A DNA stretch of 64,000 bases, from contig NZ_WJXZ01000001.1 of assembly GCF_009668025.1 (NCBI RefSeq), positions 811,004 to 875,003 on the forward strand. Direction: 5' to 3'. The stretch comes from Larkinella terrae. GTDB taxonomy: Bacteria > Bacteroidota > Bacteroidia > Cytophagales > Spirosomataceae. Position numbers and translations under genes: made by a program. The notes beneath the pieces are model-generated. The model saw nothing but the letters and a program-made list of their open reading frames with translations. It was not told the origin of the DNA and searched no databases. How positions within the stretch are numbered: the stretch's first letter is position 1; every line of letters begins with the position of its first letter. Below, one piece after another: positions 18,107-27,174 of this stretch.

Positions 18107-19111
18107 TTAGCGGATCGCTACTTCTTTTCCTTTGGGAGAGAATTTAATCACCGCATTCTTCACCGGACTGACGGTTTTCAGGTACGAATAAATCGCTCCC
18201 AGATCCTGCTCACTCATCCCGGAATACATAATCCAGGGCATGATGGTGTTGAATTCTGCGTGTTCGAGGGTCAGCGGATGCTTGAAATCCGGCTGAGCGG
18301 CTGCTTTGAACCGGGCAATAAAAGCCGGTTTCGTCCAGGTACCGATACCGGATTCGGCATCCGGGGTCAGATTCGCAGCCCGTACCGTTCCGGTCGGCAT
18401 CGGAAACGACCGTCCCCCTGCGAAGTCCATGCCCGGCAATTTCTGGCCCTTGTCATCCACGGGCGTGTGGCAGTCGCCACAGCTGGCCAGCGTCACCAGG
18501 TACTTGCCATACGCGAGCGAGTCAGCGGGATCGGGCCGCTTGCTGCCTTCGGATTTAGTCGGAATTGTATTGATAATCAGGTTCATCGGAAAGTCCGACT
18601 CCGGTTCCGGAATCGAGTTGTTCTCAATCGGCTTGAGCGATCGCACGTAGGCAATAATGGCTTTAATATCTTCCGGATCGGCCTGCCCGAAATTGCCGTA
18701 CGGCATAACCGGAAACAGGGCGCGTCCGTCTTTGGAAACCCCGGCGGTGATGGCGCGGTAAACTTCGCCGTCGGTCCAACTGCTCAGGTGCGCGGGCGTG
18801 ATGTTCCGGGCGAAGTAGAGGCCCGGAAATCCCATTTCGCGGGTAAACGCTTCTCCGCCCTTGCCTTCCGTGCCGACCACCACCGGGCCGCTGGAGATTT
18901 TCCAGTTCCGCTCGGAATGGCAATCGATACAAACCGCTACGTGGTTGGCCAGGTATTCTCCCCGGGCAACCTGGGCGGTGTCGGCCTGAACAACCAGGTC
19001 AGGTGCCGGGCCGACATTGGGGAGCGCGAATTTGATGTAACTAATGCCACCAGCGACCAGGAGTACAATGACGCCAGCGACGATGGCCAGGATGCGCAAA
19101 ACTTTTTTCAT
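18107..19111 (-). CDS. Membrane-anchored diheme cytochrome c
   Basis: A 334-residue protein with an N-terminal membrane helix (residues about 5-28) and two cytochrome c domains, each with a CxxCH heme site: CIDCH near residue 62 and CGDCH near residue 210. The heme part faces the periplasm. The layout (anchor plus two heme domains, with YANLVAVC/YLVTLASC-like segments before each site) is that of diheme cytochromes that take electrons from periplasmic dehydrogenases. No dehydrogenase gene is adjacent, so the partner is unknown. Single-gene transcript with a strong terminator downstream. Confidence 0.88.
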   Translation of the reverse strand: MKKVLRILAIVAGVIVLLVAGGISYIKFALPNVGPAPDLVVQADTAQVARGEYLANHVAVCIDCHSERNWKISSGPVVVGTEGKGGEAFTREMGFPGLYFARNITPAHLSSWTDGEVYRAITAGVSKDGRALFPVMPYGNFGQADPEDIKAIIAYVRSLKPIENNSIPEPESDFPMNLIINTIPTKSEGSKRPDPADSLAYGKYLVTLASCGDCHTPVDDKGQKLPGMDFAGGRSFPMPTGTVRAANLTPDAESGIGTWTKPAFIARFKAAAQPDFKHPLTLEHAEFNTIMPWIMYSGMSEQDLGAIYSYLKTVSPVKNAVIKFSPKGKEVAIR

Positions 19112-19315
19112 GGTATCGGTATAAAAGAGTGGGTAGGTTTGGGTTCCGGCAAGCAGAAACCGCAGGAAAAAAAGATCATGAAAGGTTATGGAAAAGGCTT
19201 GAGTACAAACCTAGGGGAAGAAACACAGACCGGCGATAAGGCTTGTTCCAAAAACCATAACGAATGTTCCAAATCCGCCGAACAGCCCAAAAATCAGCCG
19301 AAAAGGAAGGACGAA

Positions 19316-22300
19316 TCAGGATTGAGCGGCAAATTCGCGGGGGGTGAGGTGGTAAAGCTCCCGGAAGCATTTACTGAAGTAGGACGGGCTGGTGAAACCC
19401 ACCTGGTAGGCGGCCTGGTTGACACCCTGCCCGGCCCGCAGCAATTGGGCCGCCCGTTTGAGCCGGTAATTCCGCAGCAGATCGTTCGCCGACAGATCGG
19501 TCAGCGCTTTTACTTTCCGAAACAGATTGGTTCGGCTCATGCCCAGTTCCGCCATCATCTGTTCCGTGCCAAACTGGGAATCGCCCAGATGCTCTTCCAG
19601 CAAGTCATACAGACGAGTCAGGAAAGGATCGGTGGGCTCGGTAGCCGCCGGAGAAGCCGCCGGATTTGGATTGATCAGATTGGCCCGCGCCCACTCGCGC
19701 TGCCGCTGCCTGTTAACCAACTGGTTGCGAACCCGGAGCTGGAGTTCGGAAATCTGAAAGGGCTTGGTCAGGTAATCATCCGCCCCCAGCGCCAGCCCCG
19801 CCAGGCGGTTTTCGACCGAGGCTTTGGCCGTCAGCAGAATCACCGGAATGTGGTTGGTGCGCTGGTCGGTTTTCAACTGGCCACACAGGGCAAAACCGTC
19901 CATTTCGGGGCCAGACTGGATAGTTCCGTTCTCGACGGGCATCATCACATCCGAAATGATCAGGTCGGGCAAATACATCAGGGCCTGATCCAGCCCGTCG
20001 CGTCCGTTGACAGCCCGCCGAATGCGGTAATGTTCCGGCAAACTGTCGGCAATAAACTGCGCCAGCTCGTCATTGTCTTCCACGATTAGCAAACGGGGTT
20101 CGATGGAATCATCGGCGGCTACCCAGGCATTGGCGTTCATATCCCGGTGCCCGGAAGTCGTTATTTCCGTAGTAACACCCTGTAAATCAACCTTTCGATA
20201 CGGCAACAGAACCGCAAACTTTGTTCCTTGAGTAGGCTGGCTCTCGACGGAAATCTGCCCGCCCTGCAACTGCACCAGCTCCTGCACCAGCGCCAGGCCG
20301 ATTCCCGTACCCGGTGTCGCGGCCCGATCAGAAACCTGATAAAACCGGTCGAAAATATGCGGCAGGTGCTCGGCCGGAATACCAATGCCCGTATCGGCCA
20401 CCGCCAGCCTGATTTGACCGGAAGCGGTTTCCAGCGAGACGCGAACGGCACCGGTTTTTGTAAATTTCAGGGCATTGGATGTCAGGTTATAAACAATCCG
20501 TTCCAGCTTTTCAGCATCGAACCAGTACTCACCCTCGACCTCCGAATCAAACGTCAGGCTCAATCCCAGCGTTGCGGCCTGCTCACTGAAAGGCTGCAAC
20601 CACTGCCGGATCGACTCGGTCAGATTGCCCCGGGACTCGTTGACTGGCATAACACTGGCCTCCAGCTTCGATAAATCCAGCAGTTGATTGATCAGCCCTA
20701 AAAGTTGTTGCGCATTTTGCTCGATGGTTTGCAGCCGCCGACGGTTTTTGGGGTCCGGATTCTCCCGCACCATCTGCTCGGCTGGCCCCAGAATCAGCGT
20801 CAACGGCGTCCGGAATTCGTGGGTAATGTTGGTAAAGAAATTCGTTTTGATCGTATCGACGGACCGAAGCTGGTCGGCTTCCTTCTGCCGCAACTGAATG
20901 TCCTGTTGCAATCGCAACCGGTTCAGGTAAACCTGCAGCAGGCCCCAGGCCACGCTCAAACCGATCAGAACATACAGCCCAATGGCCCACCAGGTCGCCC
21001 AGAACGGGGGTTGGATCGTAACCGCCAGTTTGCGCACCTGATGGCTCCAGCTACCTGACGTGTTGGAGGCATTCAGCATCAATACGTAATCGCCCGGCGG
21101 CAGGTTGGTATAAATAGCTTCGGGCCGGTCAGTTAACTTCCAATCGGTTTCCAGCCCTTCCAGACGGTAGCGGTACCGGTTTTTGGTCGGCTGATTGAAT
21201 TGCAGGGCCGCGAACCGAACGGTCAGGTAATTCTGGTTGTGCGCCAGCGAGAGCTGATCGGTCGCCTGAATGGGCACCTCACCCAGAATGGAGCGGTTTC
21301 CGGCCGGGATCGTATCGATGATGCGGGTTCCCGGAAAATCCTGCTGAATGATCTGGTTGTTGACTTCCAGTTCGGTCAGTTCGATGGGCGGAGCAAACGT
21401 ATCCTGCCCGATCTTCTCGGGATAAAAAATTGTAAATCCTTCCAGTCCACCCATGAGGATTCGGCCATCGGGAAACTGGACGTAATGGTAGCTGTTAAAC
21501 TCGTCGGCCATGATCCCGTCATCCCGCGTAAAGGTCTGGGTTGTGAAGGTCCGGCGATTCATCCGGCAGAGTCCTTTGTTGGTCCCCATCCACAAATATC
21601 CAAACCGATCCGGTTTCACCGAATACACCACATTATTAGGCAGCCCCTCGGCTTTGGTAAACCGCCGAACCCGCCCGGTCTGTTTATCGAACAGGCAAAG
21701 ACCACTCCCAAAGGTTCCGATCCAGAGGTGATTGGGATCGGCGGGATCGGCCGAAATACTGTACAGCGAATTGCTGCTCAGCGAAGCCCGATCGCCCGGA
21801 CGATTGACGAACTGTTGTCGTTGGCCGTTCCGGCGGTCAACGCGCCAGAGGCCACCCGACCGACTCGCCAGCCAAAGAAACTGCGCATCGACCACCAGTT
21901 CCGTAATCGGGCTTGTGATTTGACTGGGAATCGGATAAGAAAAAAGGACCCAGTTTTGCTTTTGCTCATCGAACCAATAAGCCGTTGAGTCATAAACCGC
22001 CCAAACGCGTCCCTGAGGATCGGTCGTCATCGGGCAGGGAATGTAGCCGGGGGCAGTCCAGCGAAAGGCAACAGGTAGCGGAAATCGCTCGGCCTGGCGG
22101 GTTTTACGATTCAGTCGATAGAGGTCCGAGGTGCCCACATTAAACCAGAACCGGCCCTGCGCGTCGAAGGTGGATCGAAAATTATAACTGCTCAACCCCT
22201 TTAGGGCCGTCTGTACAATCGGGGAAATGGCGGGCAAACCCAGCGAGTCGATCGTGAGCAGATCCTGATAAAAATCGCGGCTGTATCGGCGAGTCTGGAA

Positions 22301-23362
22301 AGAGGATGGTTGCAGATTGTAGGTGCGGATGCCGGAACCGGCGGTACCGATCCATAGCACATTCGTGCGATCAACGAACAAACTGCTGCAGCCGTCGTTC
22401 AACTGATTCCAGCGCTGAACGACCTGAACACCTTGCTGGTCGGTAAATCGAAACAGGGTGTTAAACTGATCGAAATAGACGGCTCCCTGCCGGTCGGTTG
22501 TCATCCTGTGTCCCTCCAATTGATTTCCCAGTGCGGGCAGGCGGTACGAGCGTAACCGGCCCGTCCGGGGTTGAACCAACGTCAGAAACCGTCGGGATGT
22601 GGCCATGATCTCTCCGGTTGGTCGGCGATGGAGCCGGTACACCGTATCCTCGGGCAGCGATTGAGGATTCCCGGGTTGGGGTTGCAGGGGAACAAAGCTG
22701 CGCGTTACTTCGTCGAATCGATTCAACCCCTTTGCCGTAGCCAGCCAGATGCGTCCATCGGCCCCTTCTATCACATCCGTTACGTAATTCGTACGGAGTG
22801 ATCCGGGCTGATCAGGCTGGTGGCGAAACCACTGGCCCTGGTTCTTTTTAAGATCCCAGCAAATGACGCCATCGCCTAGCGATATCAGCCAAAGCCGATC
22901 CTGCCGATCGGTTCGTAGCGCATAGGGCACTTTATTTTTTGTCAGCTGACGAAAAGCGGCTTGCCGGGACAGGTTGACAAATGTTTCGCTTCGGGGATCG
23001 AATTGGTCGATATCGCCCCGTTCAGAAACGATCCAGATTTTGCCGTGGTGGTCCAGCTCGATTTGGTTCAGACCCGCAAAGGAGAGGTAGGGTCGCCCAT
23101 CGGGGTCCGGCTGAAACACTTTAAACTGGTGCCCGTCGTAGCGGCAGAGTCCATCGCGGGTAGCGGCCCAAATGAAACCCCTTTTGTCCTGAAGAATCGA
23201 AGGAACAAAGGCTTGTGGTAGTCCCTCCCGGTCCGTAATCTGCCCGGGTTTGGGTAAGCGAAAAGTCTGAGCCCGCAGCCAGCCGGACGAGGTCAGGAGA
23301 GTGAACAGAACGAATAGTAACCGACAGGCAGAGAGTAGATAATCAGGCAAAACGGATGGCAA
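19316..23362 (-). CDS. Hybrid two-component sensor/regulator (HTCS) with propeller sensor
   Basis: A 1348-residue one-protein signalling chain. Signal peptide (1-31); two-component propeller repeats over about 40-700 (GFIWAATRDGLCRYDG and similar); Y_Y_Y domain about 727-785; membrane helix about 790-812. The histidine kinase has the H-box THEFRTPLTL near residue 847, an N-box, and the G-boxes ADTGIGIP and GTGIGLAL. A receiver spans about 1088-1210 and an AraC-type DNA-binding domain the last 100 residues. HTCS proteins usually sense oligosaccharides and control polysaccharide-use genes. None sits directly beside it. The receiver carries an in-frame insertion between DVMMP and MDGF (see findings). 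Confidence 0.93.
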   Translation of the reverse strand: MPSVLPDYLLSACRLLFVLFTLLTSSGWLRAQTFRLPKPGQITDREGLPQAFVPSILQDKRGFIWAATRDGLCRYDGHQFKVFQPDPDGRPYLSFAGLNQIELDHHGKIWIVSERGDIDQFDPRSETFVNLSRQAAFRQLTKNKVPYALRTDRQDRLWLISLGDGVICWDLKKNQGQWFRHQPDQPGSLRTNYVTDVIEGADGRIWLATAKGLNRFDEVTRSFVPLQPQPGNPQSLPEDTVYRLHRRPTGEIMATSRRFLTLVQPRTGRLRSYRLPALGNQLEGHRMTTDRQGAVYFDQFNTLFRFTDQQGVQVVQRWNQLNDGCSSLFVDRTNVLWIGTAGSGIRTYNLQPSSFQTRRYSRDFYQDLLTIDSLGLPAISPIVQTALKGLSSYNFRSTFDAQGRFWFNVGTSDLYRLNRKTRQAERFPLPVAFRWTAPGYIPCPMTTDPQGRVWAVYDSTAYWFDEQKQNWVLFSYPIPSQITSPITELVVDAQFLWLASRSGGLWRVDRRNGQRQQFVNRPGDRASLSSNSLYSISADPADPNHLWIGTFGSGLCLFDKQTGRVRRFTKAEGLPNNVVYSVKPDRFGYLWMGTNKGLCRMNRRTFTTQTFTRDDGIMADEFNSYHYVQFPDGRILMGGLEGFTIFYPEKIGQDTFAPPIELTELEVNNQIIQQDFPGTRIIDTIPAGNRSILGEVPIQATDQLSLAHNQNYLTVRFAALQFNQPTKNRYRYRLEGLETDWKLTDRPEAIYTNLPPGDYVLMLNASNTSGSWSHQVRKLAVTIQPPFWATWWAIGLYVLIGLSVAWGLLQVYLNRLRLQQDIQLRQKEADQLRSVDTIKTNFFTNITHEFRTPLTLILGPAEQMVRENPDPKNRRRLQTIEQNAQQLLGLINQLLDLSKLEASVMPVNESRGNLTESIRQWLQPFSEQAATLGLSLTFDSEVEGEYWFDAEKLERIVYNLTSNALKFTKTGAVRVSLETASGQIRLAVADTGIGIPAEHLPHIFDRFYQVSDRAATPGTGIGLALVQELVQLQGGQISVESQPTQGTKFAVLLPYRKVDLQGVTTEITTSGHRDMNANAWVAADDSIEPRLLIVEDNDELAQFIADSLPEHYRIRRAVNGRDGLDQALMYLPDLIISDVMMPVENGTIQSGPEMDGFALCGQLKTDQRTNHIPVILLTAKASVENRLAGLALGADDYLTKPFQISELQLRVRNQLVNRQRQREWARANLINPNPAASPAATEPTDPFLTRLYDLLEEHLGDSQFGTEQMMAELGMSRTNLFRKVKALTDLSANDLLRNYRLKRAAQLLRAGQGVNQAAYQVGFTSPSYFSKCFRELYHLTPREFAAQS

Positions 23363-23375
23363 AGGCTGGTTACTT

Positions 23376-23435
23376 TTAAAGTATTAACATTTATTTATTT
23401 ACTGATATAAACGAAAGCTTTCAGTAATACTTTAA
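23376..23435. promoter_or_regulatory. Nested palindromes upstream of the HTCS gene
   Basis: An AT-rich stretch holds an 11-bp perfect inverted repeat, TTAAAGTATTA (23376-23386) and its complement (23425-23435). A second, overlapping one is TTACTGA (23399-23405) and its complement (23421-23427). It lies 14 bp upstream of the HTCS start, so it could be an operator or an alternative leader structure. Confidence 0.35.
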
Positions 23436-23488
23436 TGAACCAAACAAACCTTTCTGTCGAGTTGTTGAAAATCAGCGAAGAAAAGGGG

Positions 23489-24448
23489 TTATCCGGGCTG
23501 CGACGAATCGCGTTTTTGCCAGTGGTAAGCCGCAATCGAGTTCTTCCAGAAATATTTTTCGGCCACGGTTTTGCCTTTTGCGTTGAAATAGTCATTCACC
23601 AGACCCAATCCGACCTGAATGGGCCGCCACTTGTCACTGTTGGGCCAGTCGCTGCCGTACAAAACCCGATCTTCGCCAAAAATGCCGAAAAACTCATCCA
23701 GCCGCGCCCGGTAGAAATCCAGTGTCTCCGGAATTTTACCATCCACCTGCCGAAGAACCTGCGAAATCTTCACGTAAACCTGAGGTCGTTTGCCCAACTC
23801 CCGCAGGTCGGCTTCATACGCCTTTTGGGCCGCAGCCGCTTCCGGAATTGTGATTTGGGGCAGGTGATCGATGATAACCCGCAGATCCGGCACCTGATCC
23901 GTCACCCGCACCATAGCCGCCAGTAAGGCCGGATTCGGGTTGGCCGTATCCAGCGTTAGTCCGGCCTGGGCCAGGTAACGAAGATCCGCCATGAATTGGG
24001 GATTCGACAGTTGGCGGGACGGGTCCCGATCCCAAAGATTGCCGTTGCGAATGCCCCGAAACAGCGGATTGCGCCGGAAGCGGTCGAGCTGCTGCCGGAA
24101 GTCGGGCTGGCCCGGTTCGAGATTGCCCACGGTTCCGACGATGATTCTGTCCTTCGCAGCAACGTCGAGCACCCACTGGTTGTCTTCCAGCCAGGGACTG
24201 GCTTCCACGACAATGGCGCCCACCACGCCGAGGGGCCGGGCGAGTTTGCGGTAGCGGTCCGGCAGCGCAGGCTGATAAAGGACCTTGTCGGTTTTGGATG
24301 GCCACGGCACTCCCTGCGGACGATTCGTGTCAAACAGATGAATGTGGGTGTCGATAATCGGGATGGCGGTATCCGCCCGGCTTAAAGCGGGAAGCCCGGA
24401 TGCCGCGACGGCACCGATGGACAGGGAAAGAAAGTTTCTGCGGTTCAT
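23489..24448 (-). CDS. Secreted amidohydrolase (amidohydrolase 2 family)
   Basis: 319 residues from the ATG at 24446-24448. A longer frame upstream is rejected because the chosen start gives a twin-arginine-like signal (NRRNFLSLSIGAVAASG). The fold is a metal-dependent TIM barrel: DTHIHLFD provides the first metal ligands, IIDHLPQ is in the middle and YGSDWP carries the catalytic Asp near the C-terminus. Relatives include lactonases such as 2-pyrone-4,6-dicarboxylate and L-fucono-1,5-lactone hydrolases; the substrate here is not determined. It lies upstream of the HTCS gene on the same strand. Confidence 0.83.
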   Translation of the reverse strand: MNRRNFLSLSIGAVAASGLPALSRADTAIPIIDTHIHLFDTNRPQGVPWPSKTDKVLYQPALPDRYRKLARPLGVVGAIVVEASPWLEDNQWVLDVAAKDRIIVGTVGNLEPGQPDFRQQLDRFRRNPLFRGIRNGNLWDRDPSRQLSNPQFMADLRYLAQAGLTLDTANPNPALLAAMVRVTDQVPDLRVIIDHLPQITIPEAAAAQKAYEADLRELGKRPQVYVKISQVLRQVDGKIPETLDFYRARLDEFFGIFGEDRVLYGSDWPNSDKWRPIQVGLGLVNDYFNAKGKTVAEKYFWKNSIAAYHWQKRDSSQPG

Positions 24449-24540
24449 GGCCTGCATGTAGTGATTCCAACTCCGCTGCCAGAACCAGCCCGGCGAGCGG
24501 TTTTTTGTTCCCGGAAATTGAATAACCGGTTTTTGTACCC

Positions 24541-26331
24541 TCAATTCCCCTGCACAACGGCTTCGTAAAACCGGTCCAGAATCAGCGTCCGGATATTCAG
24601 CGTCGGTTTTCCGTACGTTTTGCCATCGTCGGGATACACCCGGTTGGTCAGACAAACGTACACCAGATTGTATTTGGGATCGACCCAGACGTAAATGCCG
24701 GTGTAGCCGGTATGCCCGTAGGATAGCGGAGAAGGATAGGCTTTGGGACCTTGTTTCGGATTCGTCGCCCGCGCAAACCCGTAGCCTCTTCCACTCCTGG
24801 ATTGCTCCGACGTAAACAGATCGACCGTTGCAGGTTTGAAATACGTCTGCCCGCCGTACGACCCTTTATTCAGATACATTTGCCACAGAATGGCCAGGTC
24901 GTTGGCGTTGGCAAACAAACCGGCATGCCCTTCGACGCCCCCGGCCATTGCCGCCCCCGGATCGTTGACGTACCCCTGAACCCGCATGCTGCGGAACCAG
25001 TTATCGTTTTCGGTTGTGGGCACGATGCGCGAGCGGGGAAACCGGTTTCGGGGCAGAAAACCCATCGTCTGTAAGCCCAGCGGCCGGTAAAATTCCTTCT
25101 GCACATATTCATTCAGCTTTTGATGGGTAGCAGTTTCGATCACTTCCTTCATCATGTACATGCTGACATCGCTGTAAACAAATTTACCCCGGGTGTCGCC
25201 CTTCGATTTCAGCGTGGTCGGCCACATCACTTCGTCGAAATAATTGGCCCGCAGGAAAAAACCGTCGGCCACTTTGGTCGGAAAGGCCGCCGACGAATCG
25301 GAGTTCAGGTCCAGCGGTTTCAGTTTTTCGTAGAATTTAATATAAGGCGTATAACCGGCTTCGTGGAGCATTGCTTCCCGAATGGTAACTGTCGCCTTAT
25401 CCGGAATCGTCCGGGTGCGGGCCACGTAGGTACTGATGGGCGTTTTCAGATCGATGGTGTTCTGATCAACCAGCCGCATGACTGAGGGCGTCGTGGCGCT
25501 AACTTTGGTGACCGAAGCCAGGTCGAAAATGTCATCGGGCTGGGTTGGTTCTTCCTTCGAATAGGTATGATTTCCATAGGCTTTGTGAAAAACCACCTGC
25601 CCATCCTTCGCCAGCAGCACCACCGCCCCGGGCGTAACGTGGTCGGCAATCGCCACTTTCATCAGTGAATCGATCCCTGTCAGCCGATTGCTGCTCACCG
25701 AGACCGCTTCCGGCACGGAATAGCCCAGCCGGATTTTGGTGGTCGAAAAACCGCTGCCGGATTTAAACACGTTGCCGTAGGCGGTTTCCAGCCGGTGGCT
25801 GGCCGCCATTCCACCAAAGATCAGCTGCGCAGCGGCCGATGCGCCTTCGGCCGTATTGCCGGGGTACCAGATGATGGGCGAACGCAGCGATTCCAGCAAA
25901 GCCAGGTTTTTTCCGCTGCCGGTCAGCACCACCAGCACCCGGTTGATCGCTTCCTGGTCTTTGATAAAACGCAGCAACTTCGCATCAAAGGTCGACAGAT
26001 CCGATAACGTAATGAGAATCAGGTTATACAACTTCAGCTGATCGTGCAAGATCAACAGCGCGGAATCGGCCGGATTGTGGGCGATCGAATAGCCCGTAAC
26101 CGGGCTGTACTTCGATGCAATGCTGTCAAAAACCGCCTTTTGGCCAAAGGCGTACTGAACGCTGGCAATTTTCAAATCCCGGAGGTCGGTAACCGGAACC
26201 AATCCCGACGCGTTGTTTAGCAGGGTAATCTGTTTTTCGGCTTCTTTCAGGGCCGTCAACCGGAAGGGACTCTGGGCAAAGGCCGTGCTACCACCAAGAA
26301 GTAACAACAGGCTATATAAAACGTTTTTCAT
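24541..26331 (-). CDS. Serine beta-lactamase-like hydrolase with GH3-C-like N-terminal domain
   Basis: 596 residues from the ATG at 26329-26331, giving a good signal peptide (LLLLLGGSTAFAQ); an in-frame extension further upstream is rejected for lack of one. Residues about 25-225 resemble the C-terminal domain of GH3 glycosidases (EAEKQITLLNNASGLVPV; ILITLSDLS). Residues about 245-590 are a class C beta-lactamase/penicillin-binding fold with SVTK as SxxK, a YSD motif and GHTGYTG as the KTG equivalent. Longer Bacteroidota proteins have GH3-N, GH3-C and this domain; here the GH3 catalytic barrel is missing. Likely a periplasmic peptidase or esterase of cell-wall recycling type. Confidence 0.82.
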   Translation of the reverse strand: MKNVLYSLLLLLGGSTAFAQSPFRLTALKEAEKQITLLNNASGLVPVTDLRDLKIASVQYAFGQKAVFDSIASKYSPVTGYSIAHNPADSALLILHDQLKLYNLILITLSDLSTFDAKLLRFIKDQEAINRVLVVLTGSGKNLALLESLRSPIIWYPGNTAEGASAAAQLIFGGMAASHRLETAYGNVFKSGSGFSTTKIRLGYSVPEAVSVSSNRLTGIDSLMKVAIADHVTPGAVVLLAKDGQVVFHKAYGNHTYSKEEPTQPDDIFDLASVTKVSATTPSVMRLVDQNTIDLKTPISTYVARTRTIPDKATVTIREAMLHEAGYTPYIKFYEKLKPLDLNSDSSAAFPTKVADGFFLRANYFDEVMWPTTLKSKGDTRGKFVYSDVSMYMMKEVIETATHQKLNEYVQKEFYRPLGLQTMGFLPRNRFPRSRIVPTTENDNWFRSMRVQGYVNDPGAAMAGGVEGHAGLFANANDLAILWQMYLNKGSYGGQTYFKPATVDLFTSEQSRSGRGYGFARATNPKQGPKAYPSPLSYGHTGYTGIYVWVDPKYNLVYVCLTNRVYPDDGKTYGKPTLNIRTLILDRFYEAVVQGN

Positions 26332-26509
26332 ACGTTTGGCAATAAACAGGATTATTACTGATTTGTCAATCTCTTCCCTCCCGGCGCTCCGCCATTTGCC
26401 CGCATTTCCCAAAAGTGACAGCGATTGACTCATTTGTGACAGTGTCTTTCGGCGATCCGGCCGACCTTTGAATCATTCAAACAGGCCAAAACACTAAACA
26501 TCAAATATC

Positions 26510-26911
26510 ATGAAAACGCTCATCAAATCCCTGCTCGTCGCCGTTTCGCTGACTGTCGTTTCTTCCTCTTTCGCTGCCGCCAAACCCATCGGCCGCCCAA
26601 AAACCGAACCGGTTGTTGCCGCCTACCAGAGTAGTCTGTACACCGACGCCCAGGGCAAGTTGCGGATTGCCATTGATAAAGAAACCGGTGGAACCGTCGA
26701 GGTCCGGCTGGTCAACAGCGAAGGCAAGGAAGTATTCGTTCAGGAAGTAGGCAAACGTCGGAAAACCGCCCGGATGCACCTGGATATCAGTGCACTGCCC
26801 GACGGCGCTTATCAGGTAGAAATTACCAACGGTGTCGATACGAAGGTCAATCACGTATCGCTGGCGACTCAGCAACCGAGTTTCACCAATCGATTGATTG
26901 CCGTCAAATAA
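26510..26911 (+). CDS. Small secreted beta-rich protein
   Basis: A 133-residue protein with a clear signal peptide (residues 1-24, FAAA). The mature part alternates short strands (KLRIAIDKETGGTVEVRLVNSEGKE and YQVEITNG), reminiscent of the beta-sandwich sorting or Ig-like domains common in Bacteroidota exported proteins, but the match is weak. It has a strong terminator 15 bp after its stop and is divergent from the beta-lactamase-like gene. Function unknown. Confidence 0.65.
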   Translation: MKTLIKSLLVAVSLTVVSSSFAAAKPIGRPKTEPVVAAYQSSLYTDAQGKLRIAIDKETGGTVEVRLVNSEGKEVFVQEVGKRRKTARMHLDISALPDGAYQVEITNGVDTKVNHVSLATQQPSFTNRLIAVK

Positions 26912-26925
26912 AACCGCAATAAAGT

Positions 26926-26970
26926 CAACACAAAAGGCCGATTCCAGCGTGGAATCGGCCTTTTGTGTTG
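26926..26970 (+). terminator. Terminator of the small secreted protein gene
   Basis: A perfect 21-bp stem (26926-26946 with 26950-26970) and a 3-base loop. The stem's outer part has A runs on the left and T runs on the right (CCTTTTGTGTT), so it can work in both directions. Confidence 0.85.
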
Positions 26971-27120
26971 CGATAAAAGAGCGGAATTTACTTCATCGGC
27001 CCGTTGCGGCATCGGAAATTGAAAGGGTGGTCAGCCGAAACTTACTCATTAGTTAGAAGACTGATTCTGTGTGAGTTAAAAACTTAATATTTGATTAACA
27101 CCCTTATTAAATCGGTTACA

Positions 27121-27149
27121 TTCAGGTAATATATGACGATTTAGTTTTG
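27121..27149 (+). promoter_or_regulatory. Probable promoter of the phytase-esterase-like gene
   Basis: TAGTTTTG at 27142-27149 fits the TAnnTTTG -7 box. TTC at 27121-27123 is a near-match for the -33 TTG with an 18-base spacer. The start codon is 25 bases further on. Confidence 0.4.
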
Positions 27150-27174
27150 CAGATCAAAACCCCGTTTCTGCTCT

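Noticed and set aside
18260-20089. A 609-codon plus-strand frame opposite the cytochrome and hybrid sensor genes
   Set aside because: It crosses two well-supported minus-strand genes and shows no recognisable motif.
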